Positions 45,930-58,567 of a stretch of 64,000 nucleotides of DNA are shown piece by piece. Made by a program: the position numbers and the translations under genes. The first letter of the stretch is position 1. Every line of letters begins with the position of its first letter. The stretch comes from Antilocapra americana. Lineage: Eukaryota > Chordata > Mammalia > Artiodactyla > Antilocapridae. Location of the stretch: the NCBI GenBank assembly GCA_007570785.1, contig ML662449.1, positions 10,553,907 through 10,617,906 of the forward strand, in the 5' to 3' direction. The notes under the pieces were generated by a model. The model was not told the DNA's origin, ran no database searches, and saw nothing but the letters and a program-made list of their open reading frames with translations.

Positions 45930-47014
45930 CCTAAGAATGTCCCCCAAGAAGGCAGGAGGCAGAACTGACCCACAGGCTGAAGGAGGCAAGTAGTAAAGCT
46001 CAGAATCCTGAGCAGCAAAGGGAGGAGAAAGGCAGGGAGCTCAGGCACTGATGCTTCTTATCGGTTGTTCACACAAAAGTAGCGTGTGAGGCTGGGAGCT
46101 GAAAGCTGCTGGGAGTCGGGGGGCGCCTACTACAAGGAGGTTGAAGAGGGAGCCAGGAAGCGCTGGCCTTAGCTGCCTGGAAGCTGAGAGCTGGCTTGGG
46201 TGACTTCTTGAGGCCCTTCCCTGCTGGGAACTCTTCATCCTCTTGCTTTTCAAGCACAGAAAGGCTATTTGGCAGCAGCTCACCTTGGGCTCTGTAAGTC
46301 GTGTATTGCTGCCTTCAGACACAGCTGGCTGTAAAAGCCGGGTTTCATTAGGCTCACTGACTATGGTACTTCGTGAAGATTTTAGTAACAGAGGCCGAGT
46401 GAATTTGGTTTAGTGTTTCCTTGGAGTTTTCCTGAACAGGGGGCAGAGGGTGGGGGAGGTGTTATTTATTGCTCACATTTTGTTTTTCTTTTACTGTAGC
46501 ACACTTGGGGTCAAGGCTGAGGGGTTCCAGAGAAAGCTCTATTGACATGATGTAATTTTATGGGCAGAACATTTCATTCTTCTCCTCTGTGCGTGCAGAG
46601 AGTATCCGGTAGCCTGAGGCAGGGCCAGAAGATAGCTTGGAGCCCTCTCTGGAGTAACGCAGCATGGAGGGAGCTGTGTGGAGAGTCATCAACCACGCTG
46701 CACGTAGAGGGGAAGGAACTACCAGACGGGGGGCAGGATAGTACATTCTCATATGGAAAAGGGGGAACTGAGCCACCAGTGCCAATTGCATCCATCCCAT
46801 GTGTTTGGAGCAGTTTCACATTGCCCAGGATTTGTTCGCCCCCAGCCCCGCTCCACTGATAGCAACCTCAATGCCAGGGTAGGGATCCCAATGCTTGGAA
46901 AGCAAGGAGGCCCAAAGCCAGTGACCACAGGGACTTGGGGGCAGCAGGAAACATTTATCCTACAAAAGCCTGTTCTCTACTTGGCAAGTCTTTCAGTGAA
47001 ATGGGAAAAAAGAT
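45930..47014. other. Unique GC-richer sequence, no gene seen
   Basis: Overlapping frames of 80-99 codons occur on both strands between 46,041 and 47,049. None has a recognisable domain, splice signals or codon pattern that I can defend. Confidence 0.45.
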
Positions 47015-47215
47015 GGGTTGTGGAGCCAGAATTATTTGGGCTTACATGATGCATTAACTTTGTGAGTTCAAGCCTCTTAACTTTTTGCCTCGGTACCAAA
47101 TGCGTATTAATGCTTGTCCCCACTTTATCCAGCCCTTTGAGGATTAAATGAGATAACATTTGTAGCAGACCTGGCACAGTGCCCGGCTTGCAGTAGACGC
47201 ATAATAAATGCCATT
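47015..47215 (+). mobile_element. MIR SINE
   Basis: Plus-strand MIR 3' part: GTTCAAGCCTCTTAACTTTT, CCTCGGTACCAAATGCG, TTTGAGGATTAAATGAGATA, CTGGCACAGTGCCCGGCTTG and AGTAGACGCATAATAAATGC. Confidence 0.88.
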
Positions 47216-47904
47216 TCTCTCCTTCCTCAGACACACATACGCACACACCTGGAGTAATACTTCAAGGGAGTTTTTTTTTTTTTTTCAAAGGATCAATTAC
47301 TTTCGTTCTAAAGCACCAGCTCCTAGCAGGCAGGGATAATGAGTATATTTGAGTTGTTTCCAGAATACGGGTGAATGTGTAAACTCTAAGCCAATATGTG
47401 AATTGGTGCTGGGTGTCTTCGTGGTGGAGAACTAAGGATGTGGAAGGCTTGTTCCTACTCTCCCCGAGTGTACAGTGAAGCTGGGGACATAAGGTACATA
47501 CACTGTCAACATTTCGAGATAAAGATTAAAAAGAAAGTGTGCCCTGTTCCTGATGGGTTTGGTTATTCAGGCTCCCAAACACACCGCCAGGCAGCTAGTT
47601 CCCACAATCCTTTTGTGTGGGAACAAGTGCAGCCTCTCTTTCCCCAAGTGGTTCAGCAGCTGCTGGAAACACCACCCCTGTACCCTTCTTGCTAAACCCC
47701 CCACACCACCATTGCTGCAGGCTCTGTTCTGGCTCCCCATCTGCTCTCAGATTCGGAGCAGCTGACCCCCTGAGGAAGCTGGGGCTGAGGGATCCACCCC
47801 ACCTGGGTGCCAGCTCTTACACTGAGAGCCACCATTTCTATTCTGCTCCAAGTGGAAGATTCAACATGAGCGCCCATTTCACCCAGCCTTAGACAGCAGT
47901 GATT

Positions 47905-48125
47905 ACCAGCTTCCACTTTGGAGTCAGAATGCATGGGTTCAAATTCTACTTCCATCACCTCCTAACTATGACTTTGTGCAAATTAATAATTAAGCCTCAA
48001 TCTTCATGTGTGGAAAATTGGTTCTTATAAATTAGTAAACCTTCTCTTTTTGAAGACTAAAAGAGATGACTTAAATGTAGCATAGCACATAGCAGGTTAT
48101 CAGGAAGTGTTTGCTATTATGATCT
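47905..48125 (+). mobile_element. MIR SINE
   Basis: Plus-strand MIR: CTTTGGAGTCAGAATGCATG, GGTTCAAATTCTACTTCCAT, ACTATGACTTTGTGCAAATT, AGACTAAAAGAGATGACTTA, CATAGCACATAGCAGG. Confidence 0.87.
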
Positions 48126-48740
48126 AATGACGACAGTTTTAGGGTATGAAATGTGTGCTACATTCATCTTTCTCTGTCATATTTCCTCAAAGCCTGGGCC
48201 TATGGTCCTCTCTCAACTGATCTTCCTCCCAGACTCTCTGTGTCTCAGGATGGGACATAAAACCTTCAATTCAGCTCCTCATCTGGGAAAGCTGCTTTCT
48301 TCTTTCTGGGATCACTTCCTTTCAAACCAAGGCTTTGCCACATTTTTTAAATCCCTGTGCTAGTATGAGACTGTTAATCTTGGCATCTAGTAAAATACTC
48401 AAAGAACTCAGCATCAGTTCTTCCAAATAGCCTGGGGTCTTTCACACAGCTAGGAAACTAGAAGTCTGCTTGACACCTTTGAAGTCCAAGAAAGGATGTT
48501 GAGATCAAGCACCTTTGAGATGCTTTTAAAAACCAACAATGGAAGCCATTTTCACAAGAACAGTGCAAATAATAAATGCTCTTTTGTGTAGAGAAAGAGC
48601 TTTGACTCTGTGTAACGTGGGCACCAGTGTAACAATCTAGGCTTTGGATTTCATCATCCATGACCTCAGAGGAGTCACTCTTGGTTGGAATTTTCCAACC
48701 ATAAAATGAAGATGCCTGGGATGGGTCATACTGATTAGTG
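48126..48740. other. Unique sequence, no gene seen
   Basis: No exon recognised. The part near 48,640-48,740 has a faint MIR-like flavour, too weak to call. Confidence 0.45.
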
Positions 48741-48937
48741 AAAGAGAAAGGGAAAGTTGCTTGGTCATGTCCGACTTTTTGCAACTCCATGGACTATACA
48801 GCCCATGGAATCTCTAGGCCAGAATACTGGAGTGGGTAGCCTATCCCTTCTCCAGTGGATCTTCCCAACCCAGGAATCAAACCCAGGTCTCCTGTATTGC
48901 AGGTGGATTCTTTATCAACTGAGCTATCAAGGAAGCC
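48741..48937 (-). mobile_element. Bov-tA SINE
   Basis: Reverse Bov-tA: TTGGTCATGTCCGACTTTTT, GCCAGAATACTGGAGTGGGT, AGCCTATCCCTTCTCCAGTG and the head CAACTGAGCTATCAAGGAAG. Confidence 0.95.
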
Positions 48938-51900
48938 TCAGAGGTCTCTTCAAGCATGAGCTGCCAGGCAACTTTTTGTACTGACCTATAGATGGGGAAG
49001 AATAGGAGGTGGGGGTTGAAAAAGGTTGGTAATTTCATGGGGGCTATAAATGGCAATTAAAGATAGGGCAGAGAGCACTGGAGAAAGAGGACAAAGTGGA
49101 GAAGATGAAATAGAAAGCAGAGGAGTAAGAGAACAGAAGGGAGGGGAAAGAAACATAAGAAAATGAAGATACCTTTTTAAGGTAGTGAAGAAAGGTACAC
49201 ACAGACTGCATAAGAAAGCATGTTCTGGTCTCTGAGATTATGCAACTTCAATCAATAGCAAAGCACAATGAGCATCTTGAAAGCATCTTGTCCCAAGTGT
49301 GTGATTCTTAGCAGTAGAATTTAAAGCTACACAAGAGCACATAGGTGAGATGTTGTGGGACTTGGAAATGATATCACAGACTTCCAGTTTAGGCCCATGC
49401 TCTCTGGACCCTCAAACTTTAATTTGATGAAAAAGAATTTCCCTGATACTTCACTATGATCTCATCCTTGACCCACAGTGTCACTTTTTGGAGTGACTTC
49501 CATAGGTTTCTTTTTGCCATACTGTAAGACAAGACTGATTGGCTTAAGGAAAATGATTTAAAAATATATCATTGATTTAGGAAAATCTTTTAAGGTCTAT
49601 GACATTTCATGGCTCAGCAAGGTCAGTTTTTGCTCCAGTGTCTCCAAAGAAGAACTCTTCTGTCTAAAGCTTTGATTGATTTATTTTAAATAGAAATATC
49701 ATCCCTTCTTGTACCTTGTAAGCCATCTTGGTTTAAAATTTAGTCCTTGAAGGTCTCCAAACTCACTGGACTTATTAGAAAAATCATCAATCTCTCTTCT
49801 TATATAATTCCCTTTGATGGCCTAAATCTTTCAGGTGCTCCCAAAGCCCTTTTAATAAGGAGGGTGGCATTGCCCCAAGGAGTGAGTGGGCACTTGCTTG
49901 GGCCCTTTAGAGTAACCTCTATCTTTTGTACTTTTCCAGGCAAGAGAGAAGGTAAGAGGCTACCTTACCTAATATCTGGCCTCTAGGATGATGCTAAACC
50001 TAATATATAAATACTGAATACAAACAACTAAGACATTTATTGACCACTCGTTTAAGTGGTAGCAGATTAGTAAACCAAGGATGATGATGCTAAGTGATTG
50101 ATTTGATATTCAGAGTTTGATTTCCTTCAAAGTTCCTGAGCCTTTGCCTGTCCAGTCCTCTGTAGTCCCTCTACACTCGCTTATTCTTCTCTGAGATGCC
50201 CATGACCAGGGCATCTTGAAAACAGGAAGTCCTCCCAGACTTTGAACAGCACCAGCTGCATGGGAGACCAAGGCTCCATCCACTACAGTCATGACCTCAT
50301 TGTGATTTTGATTTACTTGACCCATAACCAGAGTTCCTTCTGCCCAGAAGAGGTCAACCAACACTACCTAGTTCTCATGTGATTTTGGATGTGTCCTTGA
50401 ACCCCTGGGGACTTAGTATTTGCTTGTTTCTGAGAGTTGAGGTGATTGACAGGATTTGATGACATCATGTAGGATAGAGCTTTAGAAATTGTAAAATGCC
50501 AAGTCAAGGGAAGGCCTGACCTTGAATTGAACAGCCTCTGAGGCAAAAGCACTACTAGAGGCCATGCTCTACCTGTCCCTACATGTTTGAAAGTCATAGA
50601 AACTGGTAAGTAAAAAGTTCCATCTTTCTGATTTCATATAAATTAGAGAAGCCTGGTTCACATTGAGAATTTTTGGATTCCTTGGACTTCTTGACTGCTT
50701 CCCGCATTCCCTCCCTTTTTCTTTCCACCCCGCTGTTACCCTACGGCAAGGGACTTTGTGTCGGCATCTCAGTTCATTGGTTCAGAGCCCTTAACTTTCC
50801 AAGCAGCTTCTTCTTGGCTAACTCCATGGCTTAGAGGTGTGCTAAGGCTCAGAAGACTGAATTAACAGTGGTTCTGTGTATCATGCTTGTGATGAGCCAT
50901 GGGGCCTCTTCTTTTCTTTATTTCTGTCCCTTCCTCTTCTTGCTCCACAGCCTGCCCCCTCCTCTTCTCCCATCTCCACTGCTTCCCTTCCCTTTGATCA
51001 TGATCTAAATTTGTCAAAATGCAAGGACCATTGCTCTGAGTCCCAGAAAGTCAATTTATTGAAATCATTATAGCATTTTCCTAGCACAGAGATCATATAC
51101 CAAAAATATTTAATGGCTGAAGAATGAATTTTGTCTTTGTGATTTTATTTTTTCATACTTCTGGAATTCCCCAAATAAGTTTATATTCTCTAGTCTTTTC
51201 TTAGTTTTTGTTTCTATTTTAAACAACTGAGACCTCTTATAGTCTCAATGCAAAATACTATCCACTGATGTGTGAGTAATAGTACTATTGCTATCAGTTA
51301 TTATGTTGAGTTAATAGAGTGCCCCGAGAATACACACAAGGTTTGGGGGATGCAACTTTAAATATACCTGGAGACTACTTATTCCCTTATCAAATATATA
51401 AGTGGCTTTCTCTCCACAGCGTGATGGTTTAAGATCCAAAAGGTACAGGAAGATATTAATATAAGAAAGTATTGATCTGATACAAGTGAATCTTTGACCA
51501 TTACAGAGGAAATTAACATCACAGTTAGCAAAAGTTGGAAGCCTGATTTTAAACTAGAGGTCATAACTTCGAATATGAAAAAAGATCATTTGGGATTGAT
51601 GTTTTTAGATGCTTTGCCTTAGTAATATCAGTCCCTTGCCTACTTACATGGTATCTGGATGCTTCCTATGAAAATAAGGCCTAACTTGGAATAGCAGAGG
51701 CCATGGCATGACTCACAAAGTCTCCCATGGAAACCTTGTGGCAAATTCACAACCCTGGTTTTGAGTGGGTGAGCATGGAGAACTGTGGGTCTAAGGAGGA
51801 GCATCAGGGACAAGCCCACCCAGGACTAGAGGAAATCCTGTATGAGAGCCACTGGATACCAAGCAGATGACTTTTAAAGGAAAGAGTTGTAGTATCTCTC

Positions 51901-53014
51901 AGCAAATATTGTCATCCAGCCTTGTAAGAGTCATTCAAGACTGAAGTGAAACCAGAAATGGCACGGTGGTTTACCACCCAGGCCCCTCACCAACTGATTG
52001 GTGTTAAAAATTCCATCAATAGGACGCAATCATAAGGTTTTAATATCTGTTAATTCCATGTATCTTTTCTGGTCAAAAGCCTTGAAACCAAGATGGACAT
52101 TTCGATGCTACTACTTTGTTACAGCTGTATTGTCAACAAGAACCTCTCAAGACACCAATAAGATTAGCCAACTCTTGGGGAATAATTATTTTGTTTGGCC
52201 CTGTGCTGTTAGTGAGGGCTTTAACTTCGATGGGATATAGATTTGAGCTGATCTCCTGCGGACCCTATGGGATTGGAGACCCAGCTAACATCAGTTCTAC
52301 ACTTGTTAATAAGGAGAAAGAAAAGAGTGAAATTTGATTGATTTCTAGGAAGCAATATAACAGAGTTCTAGGGGCCCTGAGTTTGAGATCCAAGGGAACA
52401 AAAGGATCCCCCAAAGTGTCTGTAATCCAAAGAGTGCAAGAGAAGGAAATGATTGTTCCATCTGTGTAAGAATTCAGAATGCTGTTCCTGGTCTGGCAAA
52501 AGGAAGTGATGGGTGCAGGTCCGTCCTTTACCAACGCCATGGCTGTTGGTTGCGTCACAGGCTGGAAGAGCTCCAGAAGCAGGCTGGTCTCTGGCACTGA
52601 TCCGCCAGCTTACCCCACCTCCTCCATGACCTGGAGCTTTTGGATTGTATGTCCAGGGAACCCTGTCGTATGGGCCTGGACATAGTTTCCAGTTCTACAA
52701 ATCTGATCTCTCCCCAAGGCTTACCTTGATGTTGATTCCAAGTCTAGAGTACGGGGCTGTCAATGATGTAAGAGACAAATGCTTGCAAGCTGAACTTAGA
52801 TCCTTTGGGAGACTGTGGCAGAGGTCTCAGGGGCTGAGTGGATGGCGAGGGGAAAAGTCTCTGGGATGTGTTGCTACAGACCTGAACGCATGTGTTGGTC
52901 CCTTTTCAAGACTGTCTCTTAATGAAAAATGTGGTTTCCTCAAATGCAAAATGTGGGATAACAGTCATGGGTGCTTACAGAGATGCAGACAGTGAATAGA
53001 CATGTGGAGACTGA
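48938..53014. other. Long unique stretch, no gene seen
   Basis: About 4 kb without clear transposons. Around 50,890-51,130 there may be a very old L2 end. The block 51,960-52,990 has moderate base composition and several 70-116-codon frames on both strands in shifting phase. It could be a very old retroelement or processed pseudogene that I cannot identify, so no function is assigned. Confidence 0.4.
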
Positions 53015-53295
53015 GGAAGGAGAGGGTGAGACAAATTGGGAGAGTAGCATTGAAACATGTAACTTACCATACATAAAATAGTTAGCTAGTGGGAATTTGC
53101 TATATGACACAGGGAGCCCAAACCTGGTGCTCTGTGACAACCTAGAGGGGTGGGATGGGGTGGGAGGTGGAAGGGAGGTTTAAGAGGGAGGGGATATGTA
53201 TGTATACCTGTGGCTGGTTCATGTTGCTGAATGGTAGAAACCAACATGATATTTTAAGCAATTATCCTCCAATTAAAGATAAACAAATTTAGAAA
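53015..53295 (+). mobile_element. L1-BT type 3' UTR, older subfamily
   Basis: GGAAGGAGAGGGTGAGACAA, TTGCTATATGACACAGGGAG, CCAACATGATATTTTAAGCA and ATTATCCTCCAATTAAAGAT. This ends in the usual 'caattaaaaataaataaa' terminus. A close relative lies at 62,375. Confidence 0.88.
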
Positions 53296-53650
53296 ATAAT
53301 CTTAGGTGCTATGGTGAAACTTTAGAGGGCCACTGGTAACAAATTTTCAGACTCTCACTATACATGGTATATTGAAACATTGGATTTCAAATAATTAAAA
53401 TTCAATTCATTTAAATAATATAAGTAAAAGTCGTTGTGCTGCACTTAAAATACTGAAAATAGTCTTTACACTATCTTTTAAAACTGTATGATTATTATGG
53501 TGATACTTAGTAAAAATGACCATTTTTGTGCACTTAATGATATTTACTATCTGCCTTGATTCAGCCTTAGCGCAGTGATGCCCAGATTTTTACTTTCAGA
53601 GGCTGGCAAAATTAAATATGAATAACAACAACAGAGCCAAAAACAACAGT

Positions 53651-53661
53651 ATGGTAAATAT
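53651..53661. repeat. Target-site duplication of Bov-A/tA, left copy
   Basis: ATGGTAAATAT; the right copy at 53,881-53,891 is ATGGTAAACAT. Confidence 0.88.
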
Positions 53662-53880
53662 GCTGCTGCTGCTGCTGCTTAGTCACTTCAGTTGTGTGCA
53701 CCTCTTTGCAACCCTATGGACTGTAGCCCACCAGGCTCATCTGTCCACGGAATTCTCCAGGTAAGAGTACTGGAGTGGGTTGCCATGCCCTCCCCCAGGG
53801 GATCTTCCCAATCCAAAGGTCGAATCCCGGTCCCCTGCATTGCAGGCAGATTCGTTACCACTGAGCCACCAGGGAAGCCC
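53662..53880 (-). mobile_element. Bov-tA SINE with (CTG)n tail
   Basis: Reverse Bov-tA. The tail reads as (GCT)5 followed by TAGTCACTTCAGTTGTGTGC, and the head ends CACTGAGCCACCAGGGAAGC. An 11-bp target duplication with one mismatch encloses it. Confidence 0.96.
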
Positions 53881-53929
53881 ATGGTAAACATCAATAATAA
53901 TAGAAGGGGACTGACATCAGATATGGAAC

Positions 53930-54193
53930 TTTAAAACTTTTAATTTATTTTCTAATTGCATAAGTAGTAGCTAAACACATTCTCCTCATTAAAAATTGTC
54001 TAATAACATTGTGTTAATTTCAGGTGTACAGCAAATTGATTTAGTTACTGTAAATCAACTATACTTCAATTTCAAAAAGTCAAACAATATAGATAGAGCA
54101 AATGTCTCTTGTGACATCCAGCTAAATCTCAGCATCTTCCACAAAGGCAACCACTGTTGTCAGCTTGCTATGGATTCTTCTATATCTTTCTCT
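53930..54193 (-). mobile_element. Possible ancient L1 part, left of BovB insertion
   Basis: TTAATTTCAGGTGTACAGCA, AATCAACTATACTTCAATTT and AAGGCAACCACTGTTGTCAG resemble old L1 3' sequence. A similar flavour continues after the BovB at 54,646-54,940. Tentative. Confidence 0.4.
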
Positions 54194-54204
54194 ATACATT
54201 ACAT

Positions 54205-54634
54205 GACTACTGGATGTGAGAGTTGACCTGTGAAGAAAGCTGAGCGCCGAAGAATTGATGCTTTTGAACTGTGGTGTTGGAGAAGACTCTTGAGAGTCCC
54301 TTGGACTGCAAGGAGACCCAACCAGTCCATCCTAAAGGAGATCAGTCCTGGGTGTTCATTGGAAGGGCTGACGTTGAAGCTGAAACTCCAATACTTTGGT
54401 CACCTCATGCGAAGAGTTGACTCATTGGAAACAATCCTGATGCTGGGAAGGATTGGGGGCAGGAGAAGAAGGAAATGAATGTGGATGAGATGGCTAGATA
54501 GCATCACTGATTCGATGGACATGAGTTTGGGTAAACTCTGGGAGTTGGTGATGGACAGGGAGGCCTGGCGTGCTGTGATTCATGGGGTTGCACATAGTCG
54601 AGACATGACTAAGTGACTGAACTGAATTGAACTG
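54205..54634 (+). mobile_element. BovB 3' end, truncated, with target duplication
   Basis: About 430 bp of BovB from TGGATGTGAGAGTTGACCTG to the tail CTGAACTGAATTGAACTG. The 11-mer ATACATTACAT flanks it perfectly at 54,194-54,204 and 54,635-54,645. Confidence 0.97.
54230..54478 (+). pseudogene. BovB RT carboxyl-end fragment (82 codons)
   Basis: Open frame KKAERRRIDAFELWCWRRLL with RVPWTARRPNQSILKEISPG and FGHLMRRVDSLETILMLGRI, the terminal domain of BovB RT. The catalytic core is absent. The frame is cut by a stop at KK before the normal RPRMRW-type continuation. Confidence 0.9.
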
Positions 54635-54645
54635 ATACATTACAT

Positions 54646-55461
54646 TATAAATAGGTCCACATAAAGTACATATTTTGGATGCTTTATTTAGATAGATGGT
54701 GTTATACAGTACACTTATTTTCTTTTAGCTTTCTTATCTTAACTTTGGTGATTTTTCTATCTCAGTGCAGCACTATTTCTTTTTTATTGTTGTACATAAT
54801 TCTGTAATGGGAATGGACATTCCTTATCTGTGCCTCTTTTTGCCCGTGTGTAGGCATACTAGACTATCTCAGTTTCTCATATGCACAAAGATATGTTGGC
54901 AGCTTACCATTTTTTTCTAGGTAAATGTTTCAATAGAAAGCAAATTTCCGTTTACTCTTCCAATTACTTCTTAAAATATAAAGGGGCAATCATTTACTTT
55001 AAAAGAAGTGAAATTACAGGTTAAAAAAAATGAAAATCTCCAAGAAAAAAGCAAAAAGAACCTTAACATGTTCTCAGTCTAGATCAGGGATGAGCCCGGT
55101 GCCAGAGTATGATCCTGAGGACTTCTGGTTGAGTCTAACCTTAAAAACAAATGAGTCTTCTTCCATCAACTAACTCTTCCAAAGAAAACGAGGAACCATG
55201 ACAGCTGAGGATGTCGGGGTATGGTGACTGATTTCCCTTGTCTGTAGAATCGCTTGCTGGGCCCACCTGCCATTCCCATAGGAGATACTCAAGAGGAGAA
55301 TGAACTATGGACCTGTCTTCATGTGTGACCGGGGAGGGCTTGCTCATGCCAACGAGTTCTGATCTTGCTCTCAAGAATTATTGATTTCTAAGTGTGAGGC
55401 TGCTTCCAATATTGTAGTTGGTGTTCCTAGGAGTCTGGCAGATGAACTTAGGAGGCAGCAA
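54646..55461. other. Mostly unrecognised; possible old L1 near the left end
   Basis: 54,646-54,940 has old-L1-like phrases such as GTTATACAGTACACTTATTT and TCAGTGCAGCACTATTTC. The remainder shows no exon or RNA gene. Confidence 0.4.
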
Positions 55462-55507
55462 AGGTTGCAAAGAGTCAGACAAGACAGAATGACTTTTCAC
55501 TTTCACT
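55462..55507 (+). mobile_element. Bov-tA tail fragment
   Basis: GCAGCAAAGGTTGCAAAGAG, TCAGACAAGACAGAATGACT and TTTCACTTTCAC are the last ~45 bp of a Bov-tA. It leads directly into a TA repeat. Confidence 0.82.
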
Positions 55508-55516
55508 ATATATATA

Positions 55517-55566
<50 letters not shown>
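55508..55566. repeat. (TA)n/(TG)n microsatellite at a SINE tail
   Basis: (TA)5, then (TG)6, then about 20 uninterrupted TA units. It probably arose from the SINE's simple tail. Confidence 0.95.
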
Positions 55567-55569
<3 letters not shown>

Positions 55570-55734
55570 CAGTATATGCCTTCCACAATATATAATAATG
55601 TGTTAGTTTACAGGGGAAAAAAGCAAAGATACTTAATACCTAATGCAAGACACATGGGTTGATTGAAAGAAAAATATTTGATATTGGATCTGCATGTATT
55701 GACATAAAAATAAATCAACAACGTTAAAGTAAAG

Positions 55735-55862
55735 TAAGTTCTCTGGTAATCTCCTCAGCCTTTTTTGAATCCCAGTCTCCTCATCTTTCAAATGGATTCA
55801 GCAACACCTGCCTCTCTGTGGGCCTTAGGAAGTGCCTGGCACATGTATGATGTGAGTAACTG
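55735..55862 (+). mobile_element. MIR SINE fragment
   Basis: CCCAGTCTCCTCATCTTTCA, AATGGATTCAGCAACACCTG and TTAGGAAGTGCCTGGCACAT match the MIR 3' half. Confidence 0.78.
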
Positions 55863-57364
55863 AGACTTGGTTTCCCTTTTTTCACCTTCTTCTCTACCAC
55901 CCCTAAGACTCCCTTCCCTAGGTCCTAATCTGGAGCCTCATTCTGACAGGGCTTCAAACTTCTGTTCGTCCGAGTCTGACTAAGGTGTCGCCTGTCAACA
56001 GTTGCATCTGCTTTCAGACATGCGCCTTCTTGGAATGCTCCCATCTTCTGCACATAAACCAACGGATCTCTTAGTGCTAGAACTGCAGGCCCAGAGATGA
56101 AACTCTCAAGGAGGGAGATACTTTCATAGGCAGGAAAAGAATGCCATGCAGATTATTCAGGCCTGAAGGGGGTACATATTTGGCAATATATTTGCCATAT
56201 TCCAGTGAAGAGTTGTCAATTCCTCTGGGCCACAGTGTTTGCTTTCTGACATACCAGACCAAGATAAAAATCTATCAAAATCTGAAAAGAAATGTTTGTT
56301 GTGAAAAAAAAGAAAAATGAAACCAGCCATAGCTACTCATCTAGAAATAATCTAAGGGAAGTAAAAGCTCCCGGTTCAGTTTTGAAACTGGGTTTTATTT
56401 TCCAGTGGACTGGAATGCACAAAGAATCCTGGCTTGCAGGAATCTCCCATGGGCCTCCCCAGGATCCTTTGTGAAAATGTAAGTTATACTCATTCTCACT
56501 CAGAGTGAGAGCGTTGTGTATTGTCTGGAAACAATTAGAGGTATTTTTCCATCTTGATCTGACAACCTCAGACACATAGGCAATTGGGGGGTGGGGTGAG
56601 GAATGGCGGTGGTTTGAAGTCCTAGTTCTACTATTAACTATTTAAACAGTTAAAGTATTAAAACTAATTAAATTGCATATGCTTGGAGCCCCAAAGGGTG
56701 GTCGCTGATGGAATAGGGAGCCTCAGAAAGGTTTAAAAGTTACCAGGAAGAAAACTCCTGGAGCTCTGGAAAATATTTTGTCACTGATAATGATTTTCCA
56801 AGAACTTTCAGGAAAATAGTGTGACAATAAAAGGCCATTCAGAGGAACGCATGAACTGACATCTGAAGCTGCTTGGGGACCTGAGTGACTGCAGGTGAGC
56901 CTGGCATAGCCTGGTTTAAGGTATGACAGCAGAGCAGTGCCCCCTGACCAGGCTGGACAGCAGGATGCCAGAGAAGGAGGCTGCAGAGTGATAGGTCTTT
57001 TTGTCCAGATGTGCCAGTCTCCTTGAGACTGCATTTGGATTATTAGAAAGAGAAATTATGCTGGTTTTCCTATCGGTTTGTTTTGAAAGAAGGCTGGAGT
57101 GGAAAGAGTTCAGGGAGGGGTCAGGGCAGTTGGAGAAGGGGCTGGGGGGACGGGGCCAGTGTGGATAAGAGGTTCGTTAAAACCTGGGGCTGCCTCAGCC
57201 AGCCAGTTTTGTGAAACACCTTTTAAACTTTATTTTAAAACTGAAGCTAGAGGCAAATGTTCCCACCTTTCCCCTATTTGTCAGCACAGTCCAAATTGCC
57301 AAGCGCTGTGGAGGACAATTGTGTCAACAGCGCAAGGCTTTGCATCTGCCAAATGGTAATCAGC
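55863..57364. other. Unique sequence, no gene seen
   Basis: No transposon or exon recognised. 57,190-57,360 is non-repetitive and balanced in composition and might be conserved non-coding DNA, which I cannot test. Confidence 0.45.
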
Positions 57365-57610
57365 AAAGAGGTCTCACATTTGTGTAGAGATCTCACACTC
57401 TGCAGCGTGTTTTCACAGCTCTGGTTTAGTGGATCCTTATGGCAAACTCCAAGGGATGCGGGAGGGTGTTGCCATTTCAAAGATGAGAACCTGGGAGCTG
57501 GAAGAGGGGGAGGATCTAGTACTATATCGCAGAGCTAACCAGCGGTGGGGTGAGCATTCACACCTGGTACTCCAGTTGCCCTCGGTCCCCGCCATCCCAA
57601 CACCAGATGT
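57365..57610 (-). mobile_element. MIR SINE
   Basis: Reverse MIR: GTGTTTTCACAGCTCTGG, GGATCCTTATGGCAAACTCC, CCATTTCAAAGATGAGAACC, AGAGCTAACCAGCGG and CACCTGGTACTCCAGTTGCC. Confidence 0.72.
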
Positions 57611-58420
57611 GTCTGCGGGGCTGCCTCCAGCCCAGAGCCTGGGATACATAGTGAGCTTACGGAGGTGGGGGCAGGGGGAGGTGAAATAGTATCCTGTTAG
57701 CACACAGCCCTCTATTTCTTTTCCTGCCTTTCCTCCCCTTCCCCTTCCTTCTCTGCATGTGCCTACAGCCTCCAGGTGGAACAGAGCAAGGATGACATAC
57801 CTTCAGCCCTGGGGCAGAAGCGGAATACACAAGCACTGATGTGAGATGCCTGGGATCCTAAGGCTAGTCCTGGGCAAGGCATCATGTTTCAACTGCGCTG
57901 CATAATCACCTTTCTAAAGTATAAAATTCGACAGAAAATCTCTGCAGATCCATCAGTAAATTGGGTCCAGGAATGCGAAGGCATCTCAGTGGAGACAATG
58001 ACTTAAGACAATCACTTAAGACCTTAAGAATCCTTGAGAATATACCCTCTTCTTTAAAAAATACCAGTTTCTTGTTTTCAAGGATAGAATGAATATTTTT
58101 CTTGTGCAATAAGAAGCAAAGTAGCAATAGTCAACGTAGTAATGACATTGATTCTATGCTGAAGAAAGCCCGTCAGTCTTTTCTTAGAAGATGGATTTAC
58201 ATCTAGTCACAGAATCTCTTAACTTTGACTAGAGATGAACCTTGAAGTTCATAATATTTATGCCTGTGATTTGGGGTCAGGTTGATAATAGACCCAGGTC
58301 TCTGTTATTTACAATCTGGAGCTGGCAGCACTGCTCATGCTGGCCCCATGGATATCTGGGTGATGGGAAGCAGAGCAGGCTTCTGAGAAGGGAAATGCAG
58401 GAGTGCCCAAGACCAGGTTC
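57611..58420. other. Unique sequence, no gene seen
   Basis: Pyrimidine-rich near 57,710-57,760. Otherwise unremarkable. Confidence 0.45.
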
Positions 58421-58434
58421 TGAAGCTAAAGTGA

Positions 58435-58567
58435 GGGAATTCTCTGGCAGTCCAGTGGTTAGGATTCTGTCCTTTCACTGCAGCAGGCACAGGTTCGATC
58501 TCTGATTGGGGAACTAAGATCCCAAAAGTAGCATGACAAGCCCAAGAAAGAAGAGAAAAGAAAATAT
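58435..58567 (+). mobile_element. CHR-type (tRNA-Glu) SINE
   Basis: GGGAATTCTCTGGCAGTCCA, GTGGTTAGGATTCTGTCC, the B-box CAGGTTCGATCTCTGATTGG, GGAACTAAGATCCC and an A/G-rich tail. TGAAGCT at 58,421 and 58,568 begins an imperfect 14-bp flanking repeat. Confidence 0.92.
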
